From Nocardioides sp. zg-1230 (GTDB lineage: Bacteria > Actinomycetota > Actinomycetes > Propionibacteriales > Nocardioidaceae), in NCBI RefSeq assembly GCF_013155335.1, contig NZ_JABJQZ010000002.1:434001-498000 (forward strand): a stretch of DNA of 64,000 nt. Direction: 5' to 3'. This document shows positions 11,608 through 20,206 of this stretch, in pieces. Under the pieces are notes generated by a model. The model was given only the letters and a program-made list of their open reading frames with translations. It had not been told where the DNA came from and made no database searches. Each line of letters starts with the position of its first letter. Position 1 is the first letter of the stretch. The position numbers and the translations under genes are program-made.

Positions 11608-12195
11608 GTGAAGACCCCCACCCCCATCGTGCTTGCGGCCGTCGTCACGACGGCCCTCACGTTGACCCTCGCCGGATGCAACAACGAGCCAGCCACCACC
11701 AGCGACACCAGTCCGACCGGCGCGAGCGGTTCGACCTCGTCCAGTACCGCCGCGGCGGCGCCCGACGACGCCTCTCTCCCGCCGTGGCCCGCCCCGGCCG
11801 ACGTGCCCGCCCGCGTCGCCGCCGCCGGCCTCGACCTCGGCCCGATGGGGACCGCCGAGCACTACCACCCCCACCTGGCCGTCACCATTGACGGCCAGCC
11901 GGTACCCGTGCCGCCCAACATCGGCGTCGACCCGAACACCGGCGCCATGTCCGCGGTCCACACTCACGAGGGTGACGGCACCATCCACATCGAGGCCCAC
12001 ACGGTCGGTGAGAAGTTCACCCTCGGCCAGCTGTTCACCCAGTGGGGCGTGACCCTCACACCCACCCAGGTCGGCGGCGTGAAGGCAAAGGGTGACGCGA
12101 AGGTGACCGTCACCAGCAACGGCACCCCGGTCGCCGGAGACCCGGCCGACCTGCGGCTCGAGCCCGACCAGCAGATCGAGCTCACTCTCGGGTGA
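11608..12195 (+). CDS. Lipoprotein with His cluster, copper cluster member
   Basis: 195 aa from a GTG start. The signal peptide has a lipobox (TLTLAGCNN) and then a Ser/Thr/Ala linker. The body holds EHYHPHLAVTIDG and VHTHEGDGTIHIEAH, two His-rich strands that look like a metal site in a beta-rich domain. I recognise this type as an uncharacterised actinobacterial lipoprotein. Its place between DUF305 and a TauE-like gene suggests a periplasmic-side metal-binding role (inference). Confidence 0.6.
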   Translation: MKTPTPIVLAAVVTTALTLTLAGCNNEPATTSDTSPTGASGSTSSSTAAAAPDDASLPPWPAPADVPARVAAAGLDLGPMGTAEHYHPHLAVTIDGQPVPVPPNIGVDPNTGAMSAVHTHEGDGTIHIEAHTVGEKFTLGQLFTQWGVTLTPTQVGGVKAKGDAKVTVTSNGTPVAGDPADLRLEPDQQIELTLG

Positions 12196-12324
12196 GTTCG
12201 CCGGCACGATGAAGCGTCTGGGGTAGCGGCCCACCGGTTCGACCTCTGGCCGGCGTGTTGTGGACCAGCCGGTCCTGCTGTCGGGCGCGCTGACAGGATG
12301 CGCCTGCTGGCGAGGGGAGACGAT

Positions 12325-13101
12325 GTGGACTGGCAGCGGGACCTGGTGGGGCTGGTGGCCGGCTTCGTGCTCGCCACGGTGACCACGCCAGTGGGTGTGT
12401 CCGGCGCAGTGTTCCTGCTCCCGGTGCAGCTCTCGGTGCTTCACGTGCCGAACCCGCGGGTGACCCCGACGAACCTGCTCTTCAACGTCATCTCCGGACC
12501 CGGCGGATTGGCGCGCTACCGCCGGCGCGGGCAGTTCGACCGCGCGCTCACGCGCCAACTGCTGGCCGGCTCGGTGCCCGGGGTGGTGCTCGGGGCGCTC
12601 ATCCGCGTGTACGTGGTCGCGGACCCGGACGTGTTCCGGGCGCTGGCGGCGGCGGTGCTCGCCCCGGTCGGGCTGTTCATCTTGCGCAAGCCCGCACCAG
12701 GCTCGATCGAGCGGCGGCTGTCCCCGAGGACGGTACGTGTGCTGGCGTTCGTCATCGGGGTCGTGGGCGGCATCTACGGCATCGGCGGCGGCTCCGTCCT
12801 CGGCCCCATCCTGGTCGGCACCGGCATGGCGGTGGCCACCGTGGCACCGGTGGCGTTGCTCTCAACCTGGGTGACGTCCTTGGTCGGGGTGGTGACGTAC
12901 GCGGTCATCGCTTTGGATGCGACCGGCCCGGTGGCGCCGGACTGGTCGTTGGGCGTGGCGACGGGTCTCGGTGGGCTGGCCGGCGGGTGGGTCGGAGCCT
13001 CGCTCCAGCCCCACATCCCCGAACGGGCGTTGAGAACGCTGCTCGGGGTGATGGCGCTGGCGCTGGCGGTGCTCTACCTGGTGCAGGTCGTACTCGGCTG
13101 A
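12325..13101 (+). CDS. TauE/SafE-family membrane permease
   Basis: 258 aa from GTG 12325, chosen for the GAGGGGA ribosome-binding site about 8 bases upstream; ATG 12298 is the longer alternative. There are about eight hydrophobic segments in two halves, each opening with the family pattern (GVSGAVFLLPVQLS and VVGGIYGIGGGSVLGPI). TauE/SafE proteins export sulfite, sulfoacetate or other small anions, and members beside copper genes are common. The substrate here cannot be read from sequence. Confidence 0.85.
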   Translation: MDWQRDLVGLVAGFVLATVTTPVGVSGAVFLLPVQLSVLHVPNPRVTPTNLLFNVISGPGGLARYRRRGQFDRALTRQLLAGSVPGVVLGALIRVYVVADPDVFRALAAAVLAPVGLFILRKPAPGSIERRLSPRTVRVLAFVIGVVGGIYGIGGGSVLGPILVGTGMAVATVAPVALLSTWVTSLVGVVTYAVIALDATGPVAPDWSLGVATGLGGLAGGWVGASLQPHIPERALRTLLGVMALALAVLYLVQVVLG

Positions 13102-13188
13102 CCCAGGCGGCGTGGGCCAGTTGTCGTCGTCCACGGTCGGCAGCACCCGCGAGAAGCTGAACCGGCGTCAAGGCGGGACGAAAGACCC

Positions 13189-13203
13189 TACCCCCGGGGG
13201 GTA
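13189..13203 (+). promoter_or_regulatory. CsoR-type operator upstream of csoR
   Basis: TACCCCC-G-GGGGGTA is a perfect inverted repeat 48 bases before the csoR start, related to the box at copA (7682-7698). It suggests autoregulation. Confidence 0.7.
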
Positions 13204-13250
13204 TGCGGGGCGACCATGGGAGCAAGAGCTGAACCCGTGAGGAGCCCGCC

Positions 13251-13637
13251 ATGGCCGCAACAGAAAGCACCCGAGACGCGACCCGCCCGACTAGCGCGGC
13301 AGCGCACGAGTGCCACCTGCCATCCGACGCGTCCGCCGGTACGCCCCTACCTGCTACCCGCGGCTACGCCGGCAGGCGTGAGGACTACCTGGTGCGGCTG
13401 CGTCGCATCGAGGGCCAGGTCCGCGGCGTGCAGAAGATGGTCGCCGACGACCGCTGGTGCCCGGACGTGGTCAACCAGCTCGCCGCCGTGACCCGAGCGA
13501 CCGAAGAGGTCGCCGCCGGGCTGCTCGACGACCACGTGCGCCACTGCGTCCTCGAAGCCGCCCGCCAGTCCGGTGACGCCGGACAGGCCCGCATGGACGA
13601 GGTCGCCGCCGCCATCCGCCAGGTCATCCGCCTCTGA
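13251..13637 (+). CDS. csoR: CsoR-family copper-sensing repressor
   Basis: 128 aa. The all-helical CsoR/RcnR domain starts near residue 43 (REDYLVRLRRIEGQVRG). The Cu(I) ligands are Cys70, His95 and Cys99. Their spacing (25 and 4) equals that of Mycobacterium CsoR Cys36-His61-Cys65, which supports copper rather than nickel/cobalt sensing. CsoR releases DNA on binding Cu(I). Matching operator boxes lie before this gene and before copA. The N-terminal ~40 residues are an extension of low complexity. Confidence 0.92.
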   Translation: MAATESTRDATRPTSAAAHECHLPSDASAGTPLPATRGYAGRREDYLVRLRRIEGQVRGVQKMVADDRWCPDVVNQLAAVTRATEEVAAGLLDDHVRHCVLEAARQSGDAGQARMDEVAAAIRQVIRL

Positions 13638-13699
13638 ACCCACCCCACGCGCTCACCCACGAGCCACCCGTTCACCCACCCACGAGAAGGAGCAGAACG

Positions 13700-13948
13700 A
13701 TGAACACCAACATGACCCGGACCCCGAACCTCGGGCTGTTCGCGGTCGCAGCCGCCATCGCCGTCGTCGGCGCACTGTGGGTCGGCGTCCCCGCCGGCAC
13801 CCTCGCCGTCGTCGGCATCGCCCTCATCTGCCCGCTGATGATGATGGTGATGATGGGCGGAATGATGGGGATGCACCACGGCGGCAGCAACGACAGCAGC
13901 ACGCCGTCCCACGACCGCTCCGACGACCAGCACCCTCAGGACCGCTGA
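13700..13948 (+). CDS. Small Met-rich membrane protein
   Basis: 82 aa. There are two hydrophobic segments (about residues 11-30 and 33-55); the second runs into a Met/Gly/His run (LMMMVMMGGMMGMHHGG), then a polar tail. It resembles small DUF2933-like proteins in copper operons. Met and His clusters suit Cu(I) binding (inference). It is preceded by GAGAAGGAG. Confidence 0.7.
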   Translation: MNTNMTRTPNLGLFAVAAAIAVVGALWVGVPAGTLAVVGIALICPLMMMVMMGGMMGMHHGGSNDSSTPSHDRSDDQHPQDR

Positions 13949-13955
13949 GGTCGTC

Positions 13956-14669
13956 ATGACCGCCCACGCCACACCTCACCCCGCCGGCCACACCGCATCT
14001 GCGGCGGCTGGCCGGCCGCTGATGACCGCGTCCGGTGTCGAGAAGTCGTACCGGCGCGGCATCTGGCCGGCCCGTCACGCCCAGGCGGTCCTCAAAGGCG
14101 CGAACCTCGAGCTGCTGCCAGGTGAGGTGGTCGGCCTGGTTGGGGAGAACGGGTCGGGGAAGTCCACACTGATGAAGGTCCTCTTCGGCGAGCTCGCCCC
14201 GGACGCCGGCACCGTGGAGCACGTCGGACGGCTCGGCTACTGCCCCCAGGAGCCGGTCGTGTACGAGCGCCTGACGTGCGATGAGCACTTCGAGCTGTTC
14301 GGGCACGCCTACCGGATGAACCCGGCCGACGAGCACACGTCGCGTCGCCGGCTCTACGAGACCCTCGGGTTCACCCGCTACGCTGGCACGCGCGCGGACC
14401 AGCTCTCCGGCGGCACCTTGTCGAAGCTCAACCTGGGGCTGGCGCTGCTCGCCGACCCCGAAGTGCTGCTCCTCGACGAGCCGTACGCCGGGTTCGACTT
14501 CGACACCTACCTGCGGTTCTGGGACCTGGTTGCCGAACGCCGGGCCGCAGGCCGAAGCGTGCTCATCATCAGCCACTTCGTCGTCGACGAGCACCGCTTC
14601 GACCGCATCGTCCAGCTGCACGACGGCACCACCCACGACCGACCACCGCACGACCGTCCGTCTGAGTGA
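13956..14669 (+). CDS. ABC transporter ATP-binding protein
   Basis: 237 aa. Walker A GENGSGKST, signature LSGGTLSKLNLGLALLADP and Walker B VLLLDEPYAG are all present, with a following D-loop/H-loop (ISHF). It forms a transporter with the permease that starts 7 bases downstream. Its place after csoR and the Met-rich protein suggests metal-stress export, but no substrate can be assigned. Confidence 0.9.
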   Translation: MTAHATPHPAGHTASAAAGRPLMTASGVEKSYRRGIWPARHAQAVLKGANLELLPGEVVGLVGENGSGKSTLMKVLFGELAPDAGTVEHVGRLGYCPQEPVVYERLTCDEHFELFGHAYRMNPADEHTSRRRLYETLGFTRYAGTRADQLSGGTLSKLNLGLALLADPEVLLLDEPYAGFDFDTYLRFWDLVAERRAAGRSVLIISHFVVDEHRFDRIVQLHDGTTHDRPPHDRPSE

Positions 14670-14676
14670 GCACCCG

Positions 14677-16272
14677 ATGAGCACCGTCGACACCTCCGTT
14701 CGCGTCCCCATCGGCGGCGGACTGCTGGTGCGCCGCTTCCTCGTCGAGGCAGCCCGCAACCGGGTGACCCTCGGCCTGCTCGTCGTCGTCCCGGTCGTGT
14801 TCGTCGCCATCGTGGGGGGTGTCATCACCGATGCCGGCGAGCTCCTGGGCGGCCAGGGTGGACCTCAGGCCGAGACGACCACGGCCGGCTGGACGGCCGG
14901 GTTCGTTGCCGCGGTCGCGATGTACTTCCAGGTCCGCTCCGCCCGCGCCGCCGACCAGCGCCTCGTCCTGGCGGGACTACCCGCGGCACGCCTGGTCCTG
15001 GCACGCATGACGACCGGAGCCGCGCTCGCGGTGGTGGCCGCCACCGCGTCCTACCTGACGCTCGTGGTCCGCGTCGGTGGCCTCGACCACCCCGCCCGAG
15101 TCGCCGCGGCCACCGTGATGTTCGCGGTCATCTACCTGGCCCTCGGCGCCCTCATCGGCGCCCTGGTGGCCAACCCGGTCAACGGCACGGTGCTCGTCTT
15201 GTTCGTCTGGCTCGTCGACGTCGTCTTCGGGCCTGCGTTCCGGCCCGCCGACACCCTCGTGTCCAAGGTCTTCCCGACCCACTACCTGAGCCTGTGGATG
15301 ATGGACGAGCCGTCCGGTCACGCGGGCCGGCCCGGCGATCTGGGCTGGGCGCTCATCTGGACCCTCGTCGCCGTCGCACTCAGCTGGATGGTCGTCGCGG
15401 CCACCAGCCGCACCGCGCGGACCCACGCCCGCACCAGCTCGAGCTCGGCCCGCGGCCAGCTCGCCGTGGGCACCCAGATGGGCCTGCGTGAAATCAGCCG
15501 AAACCGGGTGCTGTGGGCGCTCATGGTCGCTGTCCCGGGCCTCTTCGTCGCCCTGTCCGCCTTCACCACGCCCGAGGGCTACGAAACGATGATGGTCCGC
15601 GAAGCCGGCCGGACCGTGGCCGCGACGTTCTGGTTCCCTGACACCCACCCCGGCCTGATGGCGCCCATCTCGGTCGGAGCGCTGGCTGCCGTCGTGGGGC
15701 TGTTCACCGCGCTCGGTGCACGCGCCGCCGACCGACGGCTCGCCCTGGCGGGGTTCCATCCGGTCAGCCTGCTCACGTCGCGACTCCTTGTCGTGGCCGT
15801 GCTGGCCCTCGTCGTCACCGCCGCCTCACTAACGGTCACCGCGCTGTTCTTCGAACCCGGCCAGTGGGGCCCGTACGTGCTGGCCAACCTGCTCATCGCG
15901 TCCACCTACGCCCTCGTCGGCGTCCTGGTCGGCTGGCTCTTCGGCCGCGTCGGCGGCGTGCTGGTCGCGTTCCTCCTCCCGTTCCTCGACCTCGCGATCG
16001 AGCAGAGTCCCATGTTGAACCCCGACCTCTCCACCCTCGCGCACCTGCTACCGGGGTACGGAGCCAGCAGGGTCCTTTACGACGCCGCACTGACCAGCAG
16101 CTTCGACGAGACCGCCTCGCTCCTCATCGCGCTGGGCTGGCTCGCGATGCTTGCTGCTCTCGTCGCTGGCCTACTCGGCCGGGTCGTTCGTCCTGCTCGC
16201 CGCCGACCTCGACGGGGCCGTCGCCCTCGAGCAGCGGTCGCGATTCTGCGGACTTCCCGGGCTCGCCCGTGA
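14677..16272 (+). CDS. ABC-2 type permease subunit
   Basis: 531 aa from ATG 14677. It contains about twelve hydrophobic segments arranged as two similar halves, typical of a duplicated ABC-2 permease; the halves are joined by a polar Ser/Thr/Arg linker near residues 245-265. The end is Arg/Pro-rich. It partners the ATPase directly upstream. Confidence 0.82.
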   Translation: MSTVDTSVRVPIGGGLLVRRFLVEAARNRVTLGLLVVVPVVFVAIVGGVITDAGELLGGQGGPQAETTTAGWTAGFVAAVAMYFQVRSARAADQRLVLAGLPAARLVLARMTTGAALAVVAATASYLTLVVRVGGLDHPARVAAATVMFAVIYLALGALIGALVANPVNGTVLVLFVWLVDVVFGPAFRPADTLVSKVFPTHYLSLWMMDEPSGHAGRPGDLGWALIWTLVAVALSWMVVAATSRTARTHARTSSSSARGQLAVGTQMGLREISRNRVLWALMVAVPGLFVALSAFTTPEGYETMMVREAGRTVAATFWFPDTHPGLMAPISVGALAAVVGLFTALGARAADRRLALAGFHPVSLLTSRLLVVAVLALVVTAASLTVTALFFEPGQWGPYVLANLLIASTYALVGVLVGWLFGRVGGVLVAFLLPFLDLAIEQSPMLNPDLSTLAHLLPGYGASRVLYDAALTSSFDETASLLIALGWLAMLAALVAGLLGRVVRPARRRPRRGRRPRAAVAILRTSRARP

Positions 16273-16328
16273 CGTGCATCCAGGCAGGTGAGCTAGCCCG
16301 GGGCTCCAAGCAACGCGCATTGGGCTAA

Positions 16329-16345
16329 CATCACGTTTTGTGATG
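16329..16345 (+). promoter_or_regulatory. Inverted repeat operator overlapping the ArsR/CmtR start
   Basis: CATCAC (16329-16334) and GTGATG (16340-16345) form an inverted repeat around GTTTT. It overlaps the start codon of the regulator itself, as expected for an autoregulated ArsR/SmtB-family gene. Confidence 0.6.
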
Positions 16346-16732
16346 ACTGAGACGATGAGCTCGCCTCGCACGTACGCGGGCTTCACCGCGGCCGCGTGCC
16401 TGTTCCACGGGTTCTCCGACCCTGCACGGCTGGCCATCTTGCAGCGACTCAGCGAAGGCGAACAACGCGTCGTCGACCTCGTCAACCACCTGGGCCTCCC
16501 GCAGAGTTCGTGCTCCAAGCACCTGGCCTGCCTCAAGGACTGCGGACTCGTCACCTCCCGCGCGCAGGGCCGGGCGTCGGTGTACTCGCTGACCCACCCC
16601 GACCTGCTGCTGCGACTGTTCGCCGGCGCCGACGAGCTGCTCGACGCCACGGGTGAGGCCGTCGCGCTGTGCGAGAACTACGGCGCCACGACGCTCCACC
16701 CATCCGATCCTGCGAGTGAGGAGACCGCATGA
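16343..16732 (+). CDS. CmtR-like ArsR-family metal sensor
   Basis: 129 aa from ATG 16343 (GTG 16340 is adjacent). It has a winged HTH with LPQSSCSKHLACLKDCGLV in the recognition region. The Cys-x3-Cys pair in HLACLKDC and a later Cys (VALCENY) match the Cd/Pb ligands of Mycobacterium CmtR (Cys57, Cys61, Cys102 pattern). It probably represses itself and the CDF transporter, whose start overlaps its stop (ATGA), and lets go on binding Cd(II) or Pb(II). Confidence 0.8.
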   Translation: MTETMSSPRTYAGFTAAACLFHGFSDPARLAILQRLSEGEQRVVDLVNHLGLPQSSCSKHLACLKDCGLVTSRAQGRASVYSLTHPDLLLRLFAGADELLDATGEAVALCENYGATTLHPSDPASEETA

Positions 16733-17541
16733 CGTCCCACGACCACACGGTCACGACGCACGAGCACGCGCCGTTGACGGCCTCCGAGCGAGCCAGGCTC
16801 GGCCGCCGGGCCCAGCTGCTCGCCGCGGCGTCGGTGACGTACAACGTCATCGAGGCGGTCATCGCCATCACCGCCGGCATCGTCGCGGGCTCCGTCGCGC
16901 TCGTCGGGTTCGGCCTCGACTCCATCGTTGAAGTCTCCAGCGGCCTCATCATCCTGTGGCAGTTCCGCCACAAGATGCCCGAGAGCCGCGAGCGGCAGGC
17001 GCTGCGGCTGATGGCATTCTCGTTCTTCGCGCTCGCCGCGTACGTGTCGTTCGAGTCGGTCCGCGCCCTGCTGGGCGACCACGACCCCGACGCCTCCCCG
17101 GTCGGCATCGGTCTCGCCATCGCGTCGCTGGCCATCATGCCGTTCCTGTCATGGGCGCAACGCCGCACCGGGAAGGCGCTCGGCTCGAACGCCGTCGTCG
17201 CCGATTCCACCCAGACCCTGCTGTGCACCTACCTCTCGGCCGTGCTCCTCGTCGGCCTGGTGCTGAACGCCACCCTCGGCTGGTCGTGGGCCGACCCCAT
17301 TGCCGGCCTCATCATCGCCGCGGTCGCGGTCAAGGAAGGCCGGGAGGCGTGGCGCGGTGAAGGCTGCTGCGGCGCCGTTGGCTCCAGCCACCACGACACG
17401 GACCATGAAGGCGACGCATGCGGTTGCAGCTCTGACGGTGGATGCAGCGACGGATGCTGCGCCCCTGCCGCTGACGCGGGCAGCGAGTCCGCACGGAACC
17501 TCGAGGTGTTCCAGATCAGCCCGCCTGGTGAGGACCAGTGA
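16729..17541 (+). CDS. Cation diffusion facilitator with Cys/His-rich tail
   Basis: 270 aa with about six membrane segments. CDF site residues appear in FGLDSIVEV and ADSTQTLLC (D-x3 pattern). The usual cytoplasmic CTD is missing. Instead the last ~55 residues are Cys/His-rich (GEGCCGAVGSSHHDTDHE, then CGCSSDGGCSDGCC), which could bind soft metals before export. It is coupled to the CmtR-like gene, so Cd/Pb/Zn is the likely substrate class. Confidence 0.82.
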   Translation: MTSHDHTVTTHEHAPLTASERARLGRRAQLLAAASVTYNVIEAVIAITAGIVAGSVALVGFGLDSIVEVSSGLIILWQFRHKMPESRERQALRLMAFSFFALAAYVSFESVRALLGDHDPDASPVGIGLAIASLAIMPFLSWAQRRTGKALGSNAVVADSTQTLLCTYLSAVLLVGLVLNATLGWSWADPIAGLIIAAVAVKEGREAWRGEGCCGAVGSSHHDTDHEGDACGCSSDGGCSDGCCAPAADAGSESARNLEVFQISPPGEDQ

Positions 17542-17627
17542 GCGTCACCGCGCTGGGCCTGTTCGGCGTGTACCTGCTGCTCGGTTTCGTGGCACGCACC
17601 TTGGCCGCAGTGGTGCCGCACCGGTAA
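17538..17627 (+). pseudogene. Fragment resembling the N-terminus of an ICMT-type membrane protein
   Basis: A 29-codon GTG frame overlaps the CDF stop (GTGA) and encodes SVTALGLFGVYLLLGFVART and a few more residues. This looks like the first membrane helix of isoprenylcysteine methyltransferase-type proteins, which often follow CDF genes in actinobacteria. The rest is absent. The following ~180 bases hold another hydrophobic scrap (HAVILTAAYLAVVALIL, about 17720-17775). I infer a decayed gene; it could instead be a tiny membrane peptide. Confidence 0.4.
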
Positions 17628-17812
17628 CGGCGGGTTCACGTCACCCTCCAATCTCACCACGGGGCCCTCGGTGCACGGGCGAACAACAGCGCCATCACGC
17701 GGGCGCTGGCCGCAACCACGCCGTCATCCTCACCGCGGCCTACCTAGCCGTGGTCGCGCTCATCCTCGAACGGTTCTGGAACACAACTGAGCACCCTCGT
17801 CCGCTGAGACGA

Positions 17813-18106
17813 TCACGAGTCGGACAAGGCGGATAGGCGACGCCGGAACTCGTCCTCGTCAATTTCTCCGGCTGCGAACCGTCGCCGCAGGATGAGGGCC
17901 GCCTCAGATGAGCCCATGTTCGGCCCGGTGGTCGAGCCGGTCGCTGAGCCAGACCCGCCGCGTCCAGGACTGCGCAACATCACCACGAGCAGCGCAACTG
18001 CAAGACCGACGAGCACCAAGAGCAACACGATCAGCGCAAACCACCCAAAGCCGTACCCCTCGTGCATCCTGTCGTAGTCGCCCCACATCACACTCACCTC
18101 ACTCAT
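17813..18106 (-). CDS. SHOCT-domain membrane protein
   Basis: 97 aa. A single membrane helix (residues about 20-43) is followed by a Gly/Ser/Thr linker. The C-terminal SHOCT motif reads LILRRRFAAGEIDEDEFRRR. SHOCT proteins are small, often oligomeric and common near stress genes. It stands alone, on the opposite strand to its neighbours. Confidence 0.85.
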   Translation of the reverse strand: MSEVSVMWGDYDRMHEGYGFGWFALIVLLLVLVGLAVALLVVMLRSPGRGGSGSATGSTTGPNMGSSEAALILRRRFAAGEIDEDEFRRRLSALSDS

Positions 18107-18249
18107 GGCCCGTCCGCTTCACCACCACTTCATCAGGCGTGGGGACTCTGGCGCATGTGTCGGACGGGTCCCGTTCATGGGGTCGAAAGGCCCCAGTTCG
18201 GCAGCGAACCGGCACACGCTGAGCGACCCTCAGCCAAGGCCTTGCATCT

Positions 18250-18263
18250 TGTACCCGGGTACA
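18250..18263 (+). promoter_or_regulatory. MerR-type palindrome before the mercury regulator operon
   Basis: TGTACCCGGGTACA is a perfect 14-base palindrome 16 bases before the ATG at 18280. It sits between TTGCAT and a downstream TTACCG, as in long-spacer MerR-activated promoters. The MerR gene at 18651 is the second gene of this unit. Confidence 0.6.
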
Positions 18264-18279
18264 GGCTTACCGTGGGCTC

Positions 18280-18654
18280 ATGGACCAAAGCGCCAGCGGC
18301 GACGCCCCCGGCACCGGGCTGGCATGGGCCGACGTCGAGGCATGCACCCTCCCAACCGCCGATCGACCCCTACGCGTCGCGGAGTTCGACGACCTGTTCA
18401 CCACGTCGCTGCGCTCGATCGACCAGCCCAGCGACACGTACGCGCACTTGGTGTTGACCGGCGACATCGAGCTCGCGCACCGCGCCCGCCGGCTCGTCGA
18501 AGCCGAGATGGCCTGCTGCTCGTTCTTCACCTTCACCATCAGCGAGCCCCAACCCGGCAACGTGAGCCTCGACATCGACGTCCTGCCCGCACACGCCGGC
18601 GTCCTCACGGGACTCCTCGACCACGCCCGCGCCGTGCTGGCGGCAGCATCATGA
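18280..18654 (+). CDS. Small conserved protein with CC motif, mercury cluster
   Basis: 124 aa, soluble. The only striking motif is EAEMACCSFFTFTISEP, with a vicinal Cys pair in a helix-strand turn, suited to binding Hg(II) or another soft metal. I have seen this type beside MerR genes, but no function is known. The stop overlaps the merR start (ATGA). Confidence 0.6.
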   Translation: MDQSASGDAPGTGLAWADVEACTLPTADRPLRVAEFDDLFTTSLRSIDQPSDTYAHLVLTGDIELAHRARRLVEAEMACCSFFTFTISEPQPGNVSLDIDVLPAHAGVLTGLLDHARAVLAAAS

Positions 18655-19166
18655 GCGCCCTCAACGCCGCCCAGCAGGCCGGGGGAGCGGTCGCCGACAC
18701 GGTAGGGATGCGTCGCGGCCGGGTCGCAGCCGCCGCCGGCCTCAACATCGAGACTCTGCGCTACTACGAACGCCGCGGCCTCCTCGCCGCCCCCGACCGC
18801 AGCCCCGGGGGACACCGGCTCTACCCACCCGAGACCGTCACCGTGCTCCGGGTCATCAAGGCTGCCCAACGCCTCGGGTTCACGCTCGACGAAGTCTCCG
18901 ACCTGCTCGAGCTCGGCCGCCACCGCCACGGCAAGCGCATCGACGCCGGACTCCAACAACGCGCGCACACCAAGCTCGTCGAGGTGGAGGTACGCATCTC
19001 CGACCTGACCGCCATCCGCGACAACCTCACCGCCGCACTCGATGCCGGCTGCGACGACCTCCTGGCGTGCGCGTCGTCGCCGTGCTGCCCCATCCCGTTC
19101 GAGGCCATCACCCTCCACCCCGACAGCCAGCCCGCACCGGCAGCGAACATCCGGGCGCAACGATGA
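18651..19166 (+). CDS. merR: MerR-family regulator (mercury type)
   Basis: 171 aa. The winged HTH (about residues 25-95) has LNIETLRYYERRGLLAAPDR and HRLYPPETVTVLRVIKAAQRL. A dimerisation helix follows. The C-terminal Cys cluster GCDDLLACASSPCCPIPF resembles the metal-binding tail of actinobacterial MerR proteins. It probably acts on the palindrome at 18250. Both ends overlap neighbours (ATGA), giving a tight operon 18280-19486. Confidence 0.85.
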   Translation: MSALNAAQQAGGAVADTVGMRRGRVAAAAGLNIETLRYYERRGLLAAPDRSPGGHRLYPPETVTVLRVIKAAQRLGFTLDEVSDLLELGRHRHGKRIDAGLQQRAHTKLVEVEVRISDLTAIRDNLTAALDAGCDDLLACASSPCCPIPFEAITLHPDSQPAPAANIRAQR

Positions 19167-19486
19167 CGGACATGCCCGGACCTGACACCGCGGCCGACCG
19201 GCCCGGCAACCGACACCTGATCGGCGGCGCGGCAGCCGCGTGTGCCGTGTGCTGCGCAGCTCCCGTCGTCGGGTTCCTCGGTGTGGCCGGCCTCGCCGCC
19301 ACAGCGGTCACGCTCGTGTTCGCCGGTGTCGTGTTCGCCCTCGTCGTCGGCCTGCTCGCGGTCGCGGCCCTGCTCACCCGTCGGGCACGTTCACGACAGA
19401 CGTCGTGCACACCGCGCGCCGACGCCACCGTCGGCGGAACCATGCCGGTGGCGCTCCTACCCACGCGCACCGCCGACGACAGCTGA
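19163..19486 (+). CDS. Small membrane protein with CxxCC motif, MerC/MerT-like role
   Basis: 107 aa with two hydrophobic helices. The first begins AAACAVCCAAPVVGFLGVAG, with Cys-x-x-Cys-Cys at the membrane edge, as in mercury uptake proteins that hand Hg(II) to MerA. The second helix spans about residues 55-75. It is coupled to merR. It is not clearly MerT, MerC or MerF; a transport role is inferred. Confidence 0.65.
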   Translation: MTDMPGPDTAADRPGNRHLIGGAAAACAVCCAAPVVGFLGVAGLAATAVTLVFAGVVFALVVGLLAVAALLTRRARSRQTSCTPRADATVGGTMPVALLPTRTADDS

Positions 19487-19576
19487 GCGCACGCTTCGCG
19501 CCGTCAGTTGAGCACCCCCGCCACACCGGTGCCTGGCCGTCGTCGTGAGGGCCGCACGCCTTGGGAGACTGCGCTC

Positions 19577-19912
19577 ATGACCGTCGCGAAGTCCCTGCTC
19601 CTGTTCGCCCTTGCGGCCGTCGCCGAAATCGGTGGCGCCTGGCTCGTGTGGCAGGGGGTACGCGAACACCGCGGTTGGCTGTGGGTTGGCGCGGGCGTCA
19701 TCGCACTCGGTCTCTACGGGTTCGTCGCAACGCTCCAGCCCGACGCGAACTTCGGCCGCATCCTCGCCGCCTACGGCGGGGTGTTCGTCGCCGGCTCCCT
19801 CGCGTGGGGCATGGCCGTGGACGGCTTCCGGCCCGACCGTTACGACGTCGTCGGAGCGCTCGTGTGCCTGGTCGGGGTCGCGGTCATCATGTATGCACCC
19901 CGACCCGCCTGA
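19577..19912 (+). CDS. YnfA/UPF0060 family membrane protein
   Basis: 111 aa from ATG 19577, with four membrane helices. Family hallmarks are [38 protein letters not shown] and [15 protein letters not shown]. The family is DMT-like and often lies in mobile resistance regions; its substrate is not established. Confidence 0.88.
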   Translation: MTVAKSLLLFALAAVAEIGGAWLVWQGVREHRGWLWVGAGVIALGLYGFVATLQPDANFGRILAAYGGVFVAGSLAWGMAVDGFRPDRYDVVGALVCLVGVAVIMYAPRPA

Positions 19913-20004
19913 CCCGCTCGCCGAACGCCCGCCAGCACGTCGAAGCAGTCGGCGGTCCTCGGGCCGGTCGCGTCGAGTCCGCTGCAGCACCAGCAAGGAC
20001 ATGG

Positions 20005-20190
20005 CGGCCCGGTACCGGCGGCCTGTGGACGTTGCAGTCGGCCGTCTTCCCCGAGAACCGTGCCTCCATCGCCCTGCGGACACACGGCCGGCTATGGCAC
20101 TCCCGCGGTTCGCTCCCGCATCGCTCGGCTCGACGGCGTGTGGCGCGACATCGTGCTCCTCGAGCGGCGCAAGGCCGACCGAGGACTCGT
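20005..20190 (+). pseudogene. 3' fragment of an ArsN-like GNAT acetyltransferase
   Basis: In two frames the segment reads GGLWTLQSAVFPENRASIAL and then PAVRSRIARLDGVWRDIVLL. This closely matches the end of the ArsR-ArsN fusion at 46411-47337 (GGLWTLQTSIFPENRASIAL ... AVRSRIAQLDGVWRDTVLL). An extra base near 20080 breaks the frame, and the first two thirds of the domain are missing. It is a decayed remnant inside the integrative element. Confidence 0.75.
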
Positions 20191-20206
20191 CCTGGGCCCA
20201 GGCGCG

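Noticed and set aside
10854..12195. CueO/multicopper oxidase or CopZ in the copper block
   Set aside because: Looked for His-Cys-His oxidase motifs and an HMA domain with GMTCxxC; neither occurs here.
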